This document shows positions 27,053 through 36,185 of a DNA stretch of 64,000 bases, one piece after another. The notes beneath the pieces were generated by a model, which saw nothing but the letters and a program-made list of their open reading frames with translations, was not told where the DNA came from and made no database searches. Numbering within the stretch: position 1 is the stretch's first letter; every line of letters begins with the position of its first letter. Location of the stretch: contig NZ_JAJQTQ010000001.1 of NCBI RefSeq assembly GCF_029081005.1, forward strand, positions 248,001 through 312,000. The letters are read 5' to 3'. The stretch comes from Halomonas elongata (GTDB lineage Bacteria; Pseudomonadota; Gammaproteobacteria; Pseudomonadales; Halomonadaceae). The translations under genes were made by a program, and so were the position numbers.

Positions 27053-28255
27053 TCAGAGCTCGACGACATCGAAGGTCGCGACCGTATCGACATCGGCCTC
27101 GTAGTCCACATCGTCCCGCTCGAAGCCGAACAGCTTCAGGAAGTCGTGCTTGTAACCGGCGTAGTCGGTGATCTCGAACAGATTGTCGGTGGTGACCTCC
27201 GACCACAGCGTCTTGCAGGCCTGCTGGACGTCGTCGCGCAGCTCCCAGTCATCGAGGCGCAGGCGGCCGGCGTCATCGGTCTCGGCATGCCCTTCACCAA
27301 GATAGAGGCGCTCGCCGAACAGACGGTTGAGCTGGTCGATGGTGCCTTCGTGGAGTCCCTGCTCCTTCATCACCTTGTAGACCATGGCGATATACAGCGG
27401 CATCACCGGGATCGCCGCGCTGGCCTGGGTGACCACCGACTTGAGCACCGCCACATTGGCGCCGCCGCCCTGCGCGCCGAGACGCTTGTCGATCTTGCCG
27501 GCGGCACGATCGAGGTCCTCCTTGGCCCGGCCCAGGGCGCCGTGCCAGTAGATCGGCCAGGTGATCTCGGTGCCGATGTAACTGAAGGCCACGGACCTGG
27601 CCCCCGGCGCCAGCACGCCGGCACGGTCCAGGGCGTCGATCCACAGCTCCCAGTCTTCGCCGCCCATCACATCGATGGTGTCGGCGATCTCCTGCTCGGA
27701 GGCCGGCTCGACCTCGGCTTCGGTGATGGCGTCCTTGTTGGTATCGATGGCGGTGGCGCGGTAGGTCTCGCCGATCGGCTTGAGGCTCGAACGCTTGAGT
27801 TCGCCGCTGTCGGGCAGCTTGCGCACCGGGGACGCCAGGGAGTAGACCACCAGGTCGACCTGGCCGAGATCCTGCTTGATCAGCTCGATGGCCTTCTCGC
27901 GCGCCTCATGGGAAAAGGCATCGCCATTGATGGACTTGCTGTAGAGGCCTTCGGCCTTGGCGAACTTGTCGAAGGCGGCGGCGTTGTACCAACCGGCGGT
28001 GCCGGGCCTCTTCTCCGTGCCCGGCTTCTCGAAGAACACGCCCAGGGTATCGGCACCGTAGCCGAAGGCCGCGGTGATGCGTGCCGCCAGGCCATAACCG
28101 CTGGAGGCGCCTACCACCAGCACTTTTTTGGGGCCGGAGCTCTTGTCCAGGCCGCGCGCCCGCGTCGCCTCGATCTGCTCGAGCACGTTCTTCTCGCAAC
28201 CGACGGGATGGGTGGTGGTGCAGATGAAACCGCGTACCTTGGGCTTGATGATCAC
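27053..28255 (-). CDS. fabV: Enoyl-[ACP] reductase / trans-2-enoyl-CoA reductase FabV
   Basis: 400 residues from a GTG start ([17 protein letters not shown]), eight bases after GAAGAGG. It shows the NADH fold motif [15 protein letters not shown] and the FabV catalytic Tyr-(8)-Lys arrangement in [10 protein letters not shown]. FabV is the triclosan-insensitive enoyl reductase that completes each cycle of fatty-acid elongation. Upstream ATG candidates run into the promoter region. It is the first gene of a probable fabV-DUF2959-glxA transcription unit. Confidence 0.95.
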   Translation of the reverse strand: MIIKPKVRGFICTTTHPVGCEKNVLEQIEATRARGLDKSSGPKKVLVVGASSGYGLAARITAAFGYGADTLGVFFEKPGTEKRPGTAGWYNAAAFDKFAKAEGLYSKSINGDAFSHEAREKAIELIKQDLGQVDLVVYSLASPVRKLPDSGELKRSSLKPIGETYRATAIDTNKDAITEAEVEPASEQEIADTIDVMGGEDWELWIDALDRAGVLAPGARSVAFSYIGTEITWPIYWHGALGRAKEDLDRAAGKIDKRLGAQGGGANVAVLKSVVTQASAAIPVMPLYIAMVYKVMKEQGLHEGTIDQLNRLFGERLYLGEGHAETDDAGRLRLDDWELRDDVQQACKTLWSEVTTDNLFEITDYAGYKHDFLKLFGFERDDVDYEADVDTVATFDVVEL

Positions 28256-28471
28256 GACAGACCTCTTCGTTGAATACCGAGGAGCCGCGCAGGGCGGCAT
28301 CCGGGAAGTTGTATTGCCAATGGCGACATTCTAGCGACACTGGGCGGCACTGTCCGCCCTGATCGGCTCGCGGGACGATGAACCGGCTCGGACATTGTTG
28401 AGTGCGATGGCCGGCTGGGGCAGCATGAACGTCACTCACCGATATCGGACGCAACGAGCAGGAGACCGCCA

Positions 28472-28861
28472 ATGGATGCCCAGACCCTCGTCGACCAGCG
28501 TGGCGACTTATGGCTGGCGCTGGCGCCCCTGTGGCTGGAACGAGAACCCAGGGAGACCGATTATGCCCGCATGGTCGAGGTCATCCAGCGTCACGATCTC
28601 AGCGTGCAGGAGCTGGAATGGGTCTTCCGCCTGGAGCTGGCGCCGGTGCTCTCTCGTCAGCAAATGTCCGTGGCCAGCGAATGGCGCCACTTCGACGATC
28701 ACAAGCTGATGCGCCTGCTGGTCGCCCATAACCTGCGACTCAAGGGCTGGCGTCGCAAGAGCTGGGCCCTGTTCTCGGGCCTGACCACCATGATGACCCG
28801 CCACCGCTGGAACGAACTGATGGAGCGGGTATTGATCACGCGGGGCGAGACCTTGTCATGA
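28472..28861 (+). CDS. Hypothetical protein (DUF7079-like)
   Basis: A 129-residue soluble helical protein. Segments LWLALAPLWLEREPRETDY, LSVQELEWVFRLELAPVL and SVASEWRHFDDHKLMRLL recall small DUF7079-type proteins often associated with immunity or polymorphic toxin loci, but no toxin gene is nearby. The RBS is CAGGAGA. It is divergent from fabV. The function is unknown. Confidence 0.65.
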   Translation: MDAQTLVDQRGDLWLALAPLWLEREPRETDYARMVEVIQRHDLSVQELEWVFRLELAPVLSRQQMSVASEWRHFDDHKLMRLLVAHNLRLKGWRRKSWALFSGLTTMMTRHRWNELMERVLITRGETLS

Positions 28862-28880
28862 TCGCCGACGGAGCCCCCTC

Positions 28881-29366
28881 TCAGGATTCGTCGAGAATCC
28901 ACTCCAACGCCTCGTTGAGCTCGCCGATACCCGCCCGCGGCGAGAAACGCCGCACGACACGACCATCCCGGGCCACCAGGAACTTGGTGAAGTTCCACTT
29001 GATGACGCTCGTTCCCAGCACACCCGGCGCATCTCGCTTGAGTTCGACGAACAGGGGATGGGCATGACGGCCATTGACGCGGACCTTCTCCATCAGCGGG
29101 AAGGTCACGCCATACGTCTGCTCGCCGAAGGAGCAGAAGGCCTCGGCCGACTCGGGTGACTGTCGGCCGAACTGATTGCAGGGGAAGGCCAGTACGGTGA
29201 AGCCGCGATCGCGGTGGCGACGATAGAGACGCTCGAGTTCGCCGAGCTGGGATGTGAAGCCACAGCGGCTGGCCACATTGACGATCAGGAGCGCCTGGCC
29301 GCGCAGCGCGCGAAGGTTGAAGGGCTCGCCGCGATAGGTGCGGCAATCATGATCATGGATACTCAT
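28881..29366 (-). CDS. Glutathione peroxidase family protein
   Basis: A 161-residue thioredoxin-fold peroxidase. The peroxidatic Cys is in LIVNVASRCGFTSQ, the catalytic Gln in LAFPCNQFGRQ, and Trp/Asn in KWNFTKFLVARDG. This is the complete GPx tetrad, with Cys rather than Sec. It reduces hydrogen or lipid peroxides, in bacteria often with thioredoxin. It lies next to a Nudix hydrolase on the same strand, 71 bp apart. Confidence 0.93.
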   Translation of the reverse strand: MSIHDHDCRTYRGEPFNLRALRGQALLIVNVASRCGFTSQLGELERLYRRHRDRGFTVLAFPCNQFGRQSPESAEAFCSFGEQTYGVTFPLMEKVRVNGRHAHPLFVELKRDAPGVLGTSVIKWNFTKFLVARDGRVVRRFSPRAGIGELNEALEWILDES

Positions 29367-29437
29367 GGCTCGGGCTCGCTGTCTGTTCCATCAAGATGCC
29401 ATGCCGGCTCCCTCGGCGCCAGTCCCGCGCCAACGGC

Positions 29438-29989
29438 TCACCCAGGTGCCGCAAGAGAGCCGTCGTGGACGAGCGTCTCCACCACCTGGCGCGTGTCCGG
29501 CGTCACCTCATCGAGTGCCAGGGCCCGATCAGGGGAAAGCCAGAAGGCCTCGGCGACTTCATCCGCCTGCAGGGCCAGGGGGCCATCATAGTCGACCAGG
29601 TAGGCACTGCCGAAGATATGATTGCCATTCCGGGCATGGACGAATTCCAGCATGTGCCGCAGGGGCTCCCCGACGATCCCGAGCTCCTCGGCCAGTTCGC
29701 GCCGCGCCGCCACATGCACCGCCTCCCCGGCACCGACCACGCCGCCAGCGGCCAGATCAATGCCGCCGGGGAAGACCTCCTTGGTCAGGGTGCGGCGCTG
29801 CACGCACAACTCGCCCCGTGCGTTGCGCACCACGATATAGGTGGCGCGATGCCAGAAGTGGTAGCGCCGCATGGTGGCGCGCGGCGCACTGCCGCAAGGC
29901 CGGTTGCGCGCATCCACCAACTGGATGCTCTCGTCGGAGATGCGCTGGACCGTCGCCGACTCGGGCGACGCACCTGGGTCGGTGGCCAT
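29438..29989 (-). CDS. Nudix hydrolase (YfcD-like)
   Basis: 183 residues with a complete Nudix box, GVVGAGEAVHVAARRELAEE followed by LG, near residue 85. Preceding RATYIVVRNARGELCVQRRT and FPGGIDLAAGG are typical of the IDI/YfcD subgroup. It hydrolyses a nucleoside-diphosphate-linked compound using Mg2+; the substrate is unknown. It is divergent from kynA. Confidence 0.9.
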   Translation of the reverse strand: MATDPGASPESATVQRISDESIQLVDARNRPCGSAPRATMRRYHFWHRATYIVVRNARGELCVQRRTLTKEVFPGGIDLAAGGVVGAGEAVHVAARRELAEELGIVGEPLRHMLEFVHARNGNHIFGSAYLVDYDGPLALQADEVAEAFWLSPDRALALDEVTPDTRQVVETLVHDGSLAAPG

Positions 29990-30140
29990 GAAAACTCCCT
30001 GCAGGGAAATAGGATCAGCCTAACGGCTCACCCCGGGCACGTCATCTCCCCACTACCCTCTGCCGCGTTTTCTTCGTCCCTCGCCGGCGCCTGCGTTACA
30101 GTCGTCTTCCCCACCCGACAACGATGACAAGGGCCGAGCG

Positions 30141-30998
30141 ATGCGTGATACCGATGCGGATGCCGACAAACGCCAGGTAGACCTCGACGACGAGGGGGGC
30201 GTCCACTGGGACCAGACGATGAGCTATGGGCAGTACCTGAATCTCGAGGCATTGCTGGACTGCCAGCGCCCGCTATCGCGCGAGCATGACGAGATGCTGT
30301 TCATCGTCATCCACCAGGCCTCCGAACTGTGGATACGCCTCTGCCTGCACGAGGCGCACGGCGCCGCCGAGCGCATTCACCACGGCGACCTGCGCCCCGC
30401 CTTCAAGATGCTGACTCGGGTCGCGCGCATTCAGGAGCAGCTCATCAACGCCTGGGAGGTCCTCGTCACCATGACCCCAGCGGATTACCTGAGCTTTCGC
30501 GACGAACTGGGCCAGAGTTCCGGCTTCCAGTCATATCAGTATCGGGAACTGGAATTCCTGCTGGGCAACAAGAACGCCCGCATGATCGAGGCCCACCGCG
30601 CCCACCCTCGCCACTATGATCGACTGCGCGAGGTGCTGCAGGCGCCCAGTCTCTACGACATCACCCTGCAGCGATTGGGACAGCGCGGCTTCGACATCCC
30701 GGCTGACCGGCTCGAGCGGGACTGGTCCGAACCCTATGTCCCCTCGTCTCGCGTCGAGGCCGCCTGGCGCGAGATCTACCGGGATACCGAGACCCACTGG
30801 GACCTGTACGAGCTGGCCGAAAAGCTGGTGGATCTGGAGTACAACTTCCAGAAGTGGCGTTTCAGCCACATGAAGACCGTCGAGCGTATCATCGGCTATC
30901 GCCATGGCACCGGCGGCACGGGTGGCGTCAGCTATCTGGTCAAGGCTCTCGACCTGCAATTCTTCCCTGAGCTCTGGTCCGTGAGGACCACCATCTGA
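30141..30998 (+). CDS. kynA: Tryptophan 2,3-dioxygenase
   Basis: 285 residues: MSYGQYLNLEALLDCQRPLS, FIVIHQASELWIRLCLHE with the active-site His, and FSHMKTVERIIGYRHGTGGT with the haem-ligating His and substrate-binding Thr. It opens the indole ring of L-tryptophan to N-formylkynurenine, the first step of the kynurenine pathway. No kynB/kynU gene is in the window. An AidB-like dehydrogenase gene follows ~70 bp downstream. Confidence 0.95.
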   Translation: MRDTDADADKRQVDLDDEGGVHWDQTMSYGQYLNLEALLDCQRPLSREHDEMLFIVIHQASELWIRLCLHEAHGAAERIHHGDLRPAFKMLTRVARIQEQLINAWEVLVTMTPADYLSFRDELGQSSGFQSYQYRELEFLLGNKNARMIEAHRAHPRHYDRLREVLQAPSLYDITLQRLGQRGFDIPADRLERDWSEPYVPSSRVEAAWREIYRDTETHWDLYELAEKLVDLEYNFQKWRFSHMKTVERIIGYRHGTGGTGGVSYLVKALDLQFFPELWSVRTTI

Positions 30999-31070
30999 CC
31001 ACCGTCGGAAGCGTTGACCAGGCACCGACGGACAACCATGCTCAGGACAGGCCCGCCATCGGAGCTGCCC

Positions 31071-32720
31071 ATGCAGGACCACGCGCCACGAGCCCGGCTG
31101 GCGACCCATGAAGTGGTCAACCAGCCTCCTTCCCCCGAGGATCGCGACCTCCTCGAGGATGACCTGCCGATGCGCGAGGCACTGGCGCGGGAAGCCCCCG
31201 GCTGGGTCGCCGAGCGCCTGGCCCCGCTGGGACGCGAGGTCGGCAGCGAGCGCGTCCGCGCTCTTGGCGAGACAGCCAACCGCCACCCGCCCGAACTGCG
31301 ACTGTTCGACCGCTACGGGCGACGTCTGGATGCCGTCGACTATCACCCGGCCTACCATGCGCTGATGCACCTGGCCATGGACCACGGCTGGCACGCGGTC
31401 GCCTGGCAGGAAGAAGGCCGTGGCGGCCACCAGGCCCACGTGGCTGCCCTCTACCTGCTCACCCAGGCGGAGCCCGGCTTCTGCTGCCCGGTGACCATGA
31501 CCCATGCCGCCATGCCGGCGCTGCGCCACTCACCGTCCCTGCATGCCCGCTGGTCTCCCGGCCTGCTGCACTGGGACTACGACCCCCGTGCGCTACCCGC
31601 CGCACGCAAGGCGGCGCTGACCTTCGGCATGGCGATGACCGAGAAACAGGGCGGCAGCGACGTTCGCGCCAACACGACTCGCGCCACCCCCGACGCGGAC
31701 GGCTGGCGTCTGACCGGCCACAAATGGTTCTGCAGCGCCCCCATGTCGGACGCCTTCCTGACCCTGGCGCAGACCGACGACGGCCTCGGCTGCTTTCTGG
31801 TACCGCGCTTCACTCCAGACGGCGAACGCAACGCCATCGAGCTGCAACGGCTCAAGGACAAGTGCGGCAACCGAGCCAATGCCTCGGCGGAAATCGAATA
31901 TCGTGATGCCTGGGCCGAGCCGCTGGGCGAGCCCGGACGCGGCATTGCCACCATCCTGTCGATGGTCCAGCAGACCCGGTTGGACGCCGCCACCGCACCG
32001 GTAGCGATGATGCGTCAGGCGCTGGACGAAGCCTGGCGGCACGTGCGGGTACGACACGCCTTCGGCCGGCGCCTGGCCGAACAGCCATTGATGCGCACCC
32101 TGCTCGCCGACATGGCACTGGAAGTCGAGGCCGGCGTCGCCTTGACCCTGCGCACCGCCCGTGCCTTCGACGGCGCCGCACGAGGCGACGCCCACGAGAC
32201 CGCCCTGGCCCGGCTGCTACCGGCCCTGGCCAAGTACTGGCACAACAAGCGCGCTCCCGGTTTCCTGGCCGAGGCCATGGAATGCCTCGGTGGCATCGGC
32301 TACGTGGAAGAGTCCCCGCTGGCACGGCTCTACCGCGAAGCGCCGGTAAACTCCATCTGGGAAGGCTCGGGCAATGTCATCTGCCTGGATGTCCTGCGGG
32401 TGTTCGCTCGCCATCCCGAAGCCCTGACGGCACTTCGCCAGGAACTCGACACGGCGCGCGGCGGGTCGTCGGCACTGGACGCCGCCATGCAGGAACTCAT
32501 CACGCGTCTCGAAGCGCAGCCGGATACCCTGGAACGTCAGGCACGCTGGCTGACCCAACGCCTGGCCCAGTGTCTCCAGGGAGCCCTGCTGCTGCGCCAC
32601 GCGCCAGCCGAGATCGGCGAGACCTTCTGTCGTTCGCGGCTCGTCGATGCCAGCCCCGTCTTCGGTGCCCTGCCACCGGATGCACCCGAAGATGCGATCC
32701 TGAATCGCCTTTACACCTGA
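31071..32720 (+). CDS. Acyl-CoA dehydrogenase, AidB-like
   Basis: 549 residues in the AidB subfamily: THEVVNQPPSP at the start, FGMAMTEKQGGSDVRANTT and AMECLGGIGYVEESPLARLY, with PVNSIWEGSGNV as the FAD-binding C-terminal motif. AidB binds FAD and DNA in E. coli and shows weak isovaleryl-CoA dehydrogenase activity. The ATG at 31071 follows GGAG by six bases and is preferred to the upstream 31014. Co-orientation with kynA suggests, but does not prove, an amino-acid catabolic link. Confidence 0.88.
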   Translation: MQDHAPRARLATHEVVNQPPSPEDRDLLEDDLPMREALAREAPGWVAERLAPLGREVGSERVRALGETANRHPPELRLFDRYGRRLDAVDYHPAYHALMHLAMDHGWHAVAWQEEGRGGHQAHVAALYLLTQAEPGFCCPVTMTHAAMPALRHSPSLHARWSPGLLHWDYDPRALPAARKAALTFGMAMTEKQGGSDVRANTTRATPDADGWRLTGHKWFCSAPMSDAFLTLAQTDDGLGCFLVPRFTPDGERNAIELQRLKDKCGNRANASAEIEYRDAWAEPLGEPGRGIATILSMVQQTRLDAATAPVAMMRQALDEAWRHVRVRHAFGRRLAEQPLMRTLLADMALEVEAGVALTLRTARAFDGAARGDAHETALARLLPALAKYWHNKRAPGFLAEAMECLGGIGYVEESPLARLYREAPVNSIWEGSGNVICLDVLRVFARHPEALTALRQELDTARGGSSALDAAMQELITRLEAQPDTLERQARWLTQRLAQCLQGALLLRHAPAEIGETFCRSRLVDASPVFGALPPDAPEDAILNRLYT

Positions 32721-32787
32721 GCAGCGCCCGGGGTGTACGATAGAATGGCCTGGAAAGCCCTCTCGCCCCTGCCAACCGGAGCCGCTC

Positions 32788-33312
32788 ATGGAGGACTGGA
32801 CCCTCAGATGGATCCTGGGTCAGGCCGTCAGCCTTACCGCCCTGGCGCTATGCATCGTCGCCTTTTCCAGCAAGCGCGACGATCGGCTGTTCGTGATCCT
32901 CGTCTTCGCCAATGTCGCCTTCGCCGCGCAGTTCGCCCTCTTCCAGAGCTGGGTGGCTTCCGGCATCTCCGCGCTGATCGTGCTGCGTATCCTCCTGGCC
33001 CGCCGTTATCCGAGCCATGCCGGCATCATGGTCGCCGTGCTGATCGCGACCCTGGCCATCGCGGCCCTGACCTGGAGCGGGCCACGCGACATTCCGGCCC
33101 TGGCGGCGGGGTTATTGGGTACCTATGGCATGTTCATGCTGCGCGGCATCGCCATGCGTGCCGTGCTGGCCGGCGCCGCCTTCTGCTGGATCATCAGCAA
33201 CCTGCTGGCAGGCTCCATCGGCGGCAGCATTGCCGAGACCCTGATCTTCATCACCAACGTGGTGACCATGCAGCGCCTCAGGCGTGACGCCCTGCTGCAT
33301 GGCACCCCTTGA
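32788..33312 (+). CDS. YgjV-family inner membrane protein
   Basis: A 174-residue protein with about six hydrophobic segments. LGQAVSLTALALCIVAFSSK at the N-terminus and IISNLLAGSIGGSIAETLIF near the end match the YgjV (Imp-YgjV) family of unknown function. It is a short stand-alone gene whose RBS region includes GGAG before the ATG. Confidence 0.82.
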   Translation: MEDWTLRWILGQAVSLTALALCIVAFSSKRDDRLFVILVFANVAFAAQFALFQSWVASGISALIVLRILLARRYPSHAGIMVAVLIATLAIAALTWSGPRDIPALAAGLLGTYGMFMLRGIAMRAVLAGAAFCWIISNLLAGSIGGSIAETLIFITNVVTMQRLRRDALLHGTP

Positions 33313-33349
33313 GACGCCCGCATCGCTCGAGCACCGGGCAGCCTCGATG

Positions 33350-33970
33350 TCACCCACCGATGGGGCCCAGGGCGACCCGCAGCGCCAACGCCAGCAGCAG
33401 TACACCGGTGGCTCGATTGATCCAGTGAGCGCGGGCCTGCAGCCAGGGCAACACCCGGGAGTGGGAGAGCCCGACGGCCACCAGCACATACCAGCCACCG
33501 TCGATGATCATGGCCGTGAACACGATGATCGCGCGAGCCGCCAGGCTCATGTCCGGCGTCACGAACTGGCTGAGCAGGGCGACGAAGAACAGGATGAGCT
33601 TGGGGTTGCCAAGCGCCACCAGCATCCCTTCGCGTGCCGCCTGCATGCCTGAAGTGGCCATGGCATCCGCATCGAGCGCACCCGCTCGCCCGGCACGCAG
33701 GGCCTTGATACCCAGCCAGGCCAGATAGGCCGCGCCCGCCCAGGTGATCGCCTGGAACAACGTCGGGAAGCTCACGATCAGCGCCCCCAGGCCCCAGACG
33801 GTCAGCAACGCATAGAGCCCGACTCCCAGCGCGTGGGACAAGGCCGCGGCTACACCCGGCATGCGTCCGCCGCCGAGCGTATGGCGCAGCACCAGCGCCA
33901 GGCTCGGTCCGGGCGACATGGCCCCCATGGCGCAGACGGCCGCCAGCGACAGCCAGAGTGAAAGAGGCAT
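33350..33970 (-). CDS. LysE-family exporter (second copy)
   Basis: 206 residues. AAVCAMGAMSPGPSLALVLR carries the canonical LysE SPGP motif, and ALGNPKLILFFVALLSQFV is the second family signature. About six membrane helices. The ATG at 33970 has GGAG seven bases upstream; the open frame beyond it has no support. It exports an amino acid of unknown identity. Compared with the copy at 2934-3548 it is a distant paralogue, not a recent duplication. Confidence 0.9.
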   Translation of the reverse strand: MPLSLWLSLAAVCAMGAMSPGPSLALVLRHTLGGGRMPGVAAALSHALGVGLYALLTVWGLGALIVSFPTLFQAITWAGAAYLAWLGIKALRAGRAGALDADAMATSGMQAAREGMLVALGNPKLILFFVALLSQFVTPDMSLAARAIIVFTAMIIDGGWYVLVAVGLSHSRVLPWLQARAHWINRATGVLLLALALRVALGPIGG

Positions 33971-34035
33971 GAGCATTCTCCATGGAGCTTGAACGTGGTA
34001 AGGGGTACCAACGCGCAAGCGTTGCGGAACAGCGC

Positions 34036-34443
34036 TTAACGGTGGAACTGCCCCTCTCGTTCCGGCTGCCAGAGGATGGCGTCGACGCGAAGCGACGTAC
34101 GCTCCCCGCCGGGTAGCGGCCACTCGATGACATCACCGACACGTAGACCGAGCAGTGCCGCACCGACCGGCGCCATGACCGAGACACCGTCCTCGGTGGC
34201 GTCCAGCGAACGAGGGTATACCAGGGTCCGCACGATCTCACGTTCTCGCGTCAGATCGGTGAAACGCACCTGGCTGTTCATGCTGATCACATCCGTCGGG
34301 ATTTCCTCCGGATCGAGCACTTCGCCACGCTCCAGTTCCTCCTCCAGAGCACGCGCCACGGCATCGTCGCCGGCCGCATCGATGAGCCGTTGCAAGCGCT
34401 CGGCATCGAGCCGATTGATGATCAAGGGGGGACGCACCGCCAT
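34036..34443 (-). CDS. rnk: Regulator of nucleoside diphosphate kinase (Rnk)
   Basis: 135 residues: an N-terminal helical hairpin (LDAERLQRLIDAAGDDA, EEELERGEVLDPEEIP) and a C-terminal GreA/GreB-like domain (VSVMAPVGAALLGLRVGDVI, WPLPGGERTSLRV). Rnk binds RNA polymerase and influences ndk and alginate regulation in pseudomonads. Upstream on the minus strand is ~170 bp without a gene, containing only a small palindrome CTAAC-C-GTTAG at 34495-34505. Confidence 0.9.
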   Translation of the reverse strand: MAVRPPLIINRLDAERLQRLIDAAGDDAVARALEEELERGEVLDPEEIPTDVISMNSQVRFTDLTREREIVRTLVYPRSLDATEDGVSVMAPVGAALLGLRVGDVIEWPLPGGERTSLRVDAILWQPEREGQFHR

Positions 34444-34618
34444 ATGAGCCTCCTTGCCAGACGTGGCGTACGGGGTACCAATAAGAACAGCCCTCTAACC
34501 GTTAGCAGAAAAAGGGCCGCACTACCGCCACCCTACGCCATCCTCGCGAGGAAGGACAGGACGGCGCCATCACGTTCATACCGAGGCTGCACAAGCATTA
34601 GCGAGGGAAATGGCTGGT

Positions 34619-34915
34619 TCATGAGCTAGGGTCGAACAGCTTCACTTCGCTGATCTCGACCTGCTCCCAGACCTGCCCCGTCATGTATGGCTCGACCTCG
34701 AGCCATGCTTCCAGTTCGCGTCGATCAGGAAACTGGAAATGCGCATTCGACCCGATCATTTTACCGTGGTCGTCCAGAATGACCCCGCCGCTAATGAAAC
34801 GACCCTGTCGGGCAAGCCTGCGAAGGCCATCCAGGTGGGATTGCCGACACACCATGCGTCGCTCTAGAGCGCCTCCATCCTTGTAGTCGTAAGCGACCAA
34901 TGCATATTGCTTCAC
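34619..34915 (-). CDS. YciI-family protein
   Basis: A 98-residue ferredoxin-like fold protein. YALVAYDYKDGGALERRM, then HLDGLRRLARQGRFISGG, and DRRELEAWLEVEPYMTGQVW (the conserved His and Asp region of YciI). Enzymatic activity is unassigned for most members; some are dehydrochlorinase-like. It is a stand-alone gene of usual length. Confidence 0.88.
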   Translation of the reverse strand: MKQYALVAYDYKDGGALERRMVCRQSHLDGLRRLARQGRFISGGVILDDHGKMIGSNAHFQFPDRRELEAWLEVEPYMTGQVWEQVEISEVKLFDPSS

Positions 34916-35126
34916 ACACGGCTCCTAGCTGTAACGAAATGAGTGGCAAATAAAACTCACCGTCCATTCCAACCGGATTACAGGTCAAGTCCCTGACAGG
35001 CCATGGGAGCTGCGGCCAACGTCACGGCATGCAGCATCCTCGCCATCGCTGGCGGACACAACGTGGACACTTGAGAAGTTTCTAAAGAAATCAGAGCGCA
35101 GGAGGGAAAGTGCGCGCTTGATCAAG
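34916..35126. other. Intergenic region left of the tRNA-Leu repeat
   Basis: About 210 bp without a convincing gene. The last 25 bases before the repeat (AGGGAAAGTGCGCGCTTGAT) resemble the sequence at the same place beyond the intact tRNA (AGGGAAAGTAAGCGCTTGAT). The duplicated region is therefore a little longer than the exact repeat. Confidence 0.5.
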
Positions 35127-35182
35127 GTGGTGCCGGTGGTCGGACTCGAACCGACACGCCTGTTACAGCGGCGGATTTTGAA
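35127..35182 (-). repeat. tRNA-Leu 3' fragment (att-like direct repeat, copy 1)
   Basis: These 56 bases are identical to 36130-36185, i.e. the CCA end, acceptor, T-arm, variable region and part of the anticodon stem of the intact tRNA-Leu. Beyond 35182 the sequence diverges from the tRNA. This is the arrangement left when an element integrates at the 3' end of a tRNA gene and regenerates it. Confidence 0.8.
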
Positions 35183-35311
35183 GCCGACGCATACTCATAT
35201 AAATCAATGTTTTGCGGAGAAAATTGGCGAAAAACCCAATACCCGTCCCAATACCCGAAATGCGCTTGGATGCATCCGGATGCGACTTTTTGCCGGGGGC
35301 AGACCCCCCAC

Positions 35312-35617
35312 TTAGGGGGCATGGTGCGTCAGGTCGTGGAAGTGAATACCGGTCGCCTTGATGACGGCGGTCATGGTGCTCAGGGTTGGATTGCCCTTCG
35401 GGGACAGCGCCCGGTACAGGCTTTCGCGCGACACCTGGGCCCGTTCGGCCACAGCCGCCATGCCGCCCCTGGCCTCCACCACATGGCGAAGCGCCATCAG
35501 AAAGGCCGATTCGCCGCCCTCCTCGTCCAGCTCGTCAAAGGCGGTGCGCAGGTAATCAAGCGCCATGTCCGGCTCATCGCGCAGCATTTGGGTTACAGCA
35601 TCGTCATGACTTTTCAT
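35312..35617 (-). CDS. HTH antitoxin of a RelE/HigB-type module
   Basis: 101 residues. LMALRHVVEARGGMAAVAER followed by QVSRESLYRALSPKGNPTLS is the XRE-like HTH of the HI1420-type addiction-module antidote family. It follows the toxin gene and overlaps it by 4 bp (ATGA), the reversed higBA-like order. It should bind and neutralise the toxin and repress the operon. It is located inside the tRNA-Leu mini-island. Confidence 0.85.
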   Translation of the reverse strand: MKSHDDAVTQMLRDEPDMALDYLRTAFDELDEEGGESAFLMALRHVVEARGGMAAVAERAQVSRESLYRALSPKGNPTLSTMTAVIKATGIHFHDLTHHAP

Positions 35618-35946
35618 GTGCGGGCTCTCCTTCGGTGGTCTGCCAGAAACGCTTTCGCCTGCTCTATGTCGGCTTGCTGGCGCTTCTTTGTACCGCCGAT
35701 CAACAACATCACCAGGCGCTGGCCTACCTTGGCGTAGTAAACGCGATAGCCAGGTCCGTAGTCGATGCGCAGCTCGAGCACCCCGTTACCCACGGCCTTG
35801 GTATCACCGGCATTGCCTGCCGCCAGTCGGTTGAGGCGAGTCAGCACCCGCATGGCGGCCTGACGATCCTTGATCTTGGTCGCATCCAGCCAGGCCTGAA
35901 ATGGATCATGGCCGTCAGCGGTCAGGTAGTGCGTCAGCTCCATCAT
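35614..35946 (-). CDS. RelE/ParE-family toxin (HI1419-like)
   Basis: 110 residues. HDPFQAWLDATKIKDRQAAM, RLNRLAAGNAGDTKAVGNGV, LELRIDYGPGYRVYYAKVGQ and LLIGGTKKRQQADIEQAKAF are the successive signatures of the Gp49/HigB-like addiction-module killer proteins, probably a ribosome-dependent mRNA interferase. The frame is intact, including the basic C-terminal region. A perfect palindrome lies just upstream of its start. First gene of a two-gene operon with the antitoxin. Confidence 0.87.
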   Translation of the reverse strand: MMELTHYLTADGHDPFQAWLDATKIKDRQAAMRVLTRLNRLAAGNAGDTKAVGNGVLELRIDYGPGYRVYYAKVGQRLVMLLIGGTKKRQQADIEQAKAFLADHRRRART

Positions 35947-35955
35947 GGAGCTATT

Positions 35956-35971
35956 GTAGCTTAAAAGCTAC
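35956..35971. promoter_or_regulatory. Palindromic operator of the TA operon
   Basis: GTAGCTT-AA-AAGCTAC is a perfect inverted repeat ending 10 bp before the toxin start and partly covering a -10-like TACAAT on the minus strand. The position fits autoregulation by the antitoxin. Confidence 0.55.
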
Positions 35972-36129
35972 GAAAAGGGGCCGGCTTATCGTCCGATACC
36001 AGAATATCCGGCTTCGAATGGGCACAACTCAAGTTCGCACCAAAGCTCCATTGACATGATGTTGACACTGGAGGGAGTTCCAAATGAACCAAGACGCAAG
36101 AGGAAGGGAAAGTAAGCGCTTGATGTAAA

Positions 36130-36185
36130 GTGGTGCCGGTGGTCGGACTCGAACCGACACGCCTGTTACAGCGGCGGATTTTGAA
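36130..36185 (-). repeat. tRNA-Leu 3' part (att-like direct repeat, copy 2)
   Basis: Identical over 56 bases to 35127-35182. This copy is inside the intact tRNA-Leu gene. The two copies bound a ~950-bp segment holding only the toxin-antitoxin pair. Confidence 0.8.

Noticed and set aside
30531..31529. 332-residue minus-strand ORF across kynA and the AidB-like gene
   Set aside because: It is antisense to two well-recognised genes and has no domain signature.
35207..35737. Plus-strand ORF starting in the tRNA repeat region, considered as an integrase remnant
   Set aside because: It is mostly antisense to the TA genes, and no integrase motif (R-H-R-Y region) is present.
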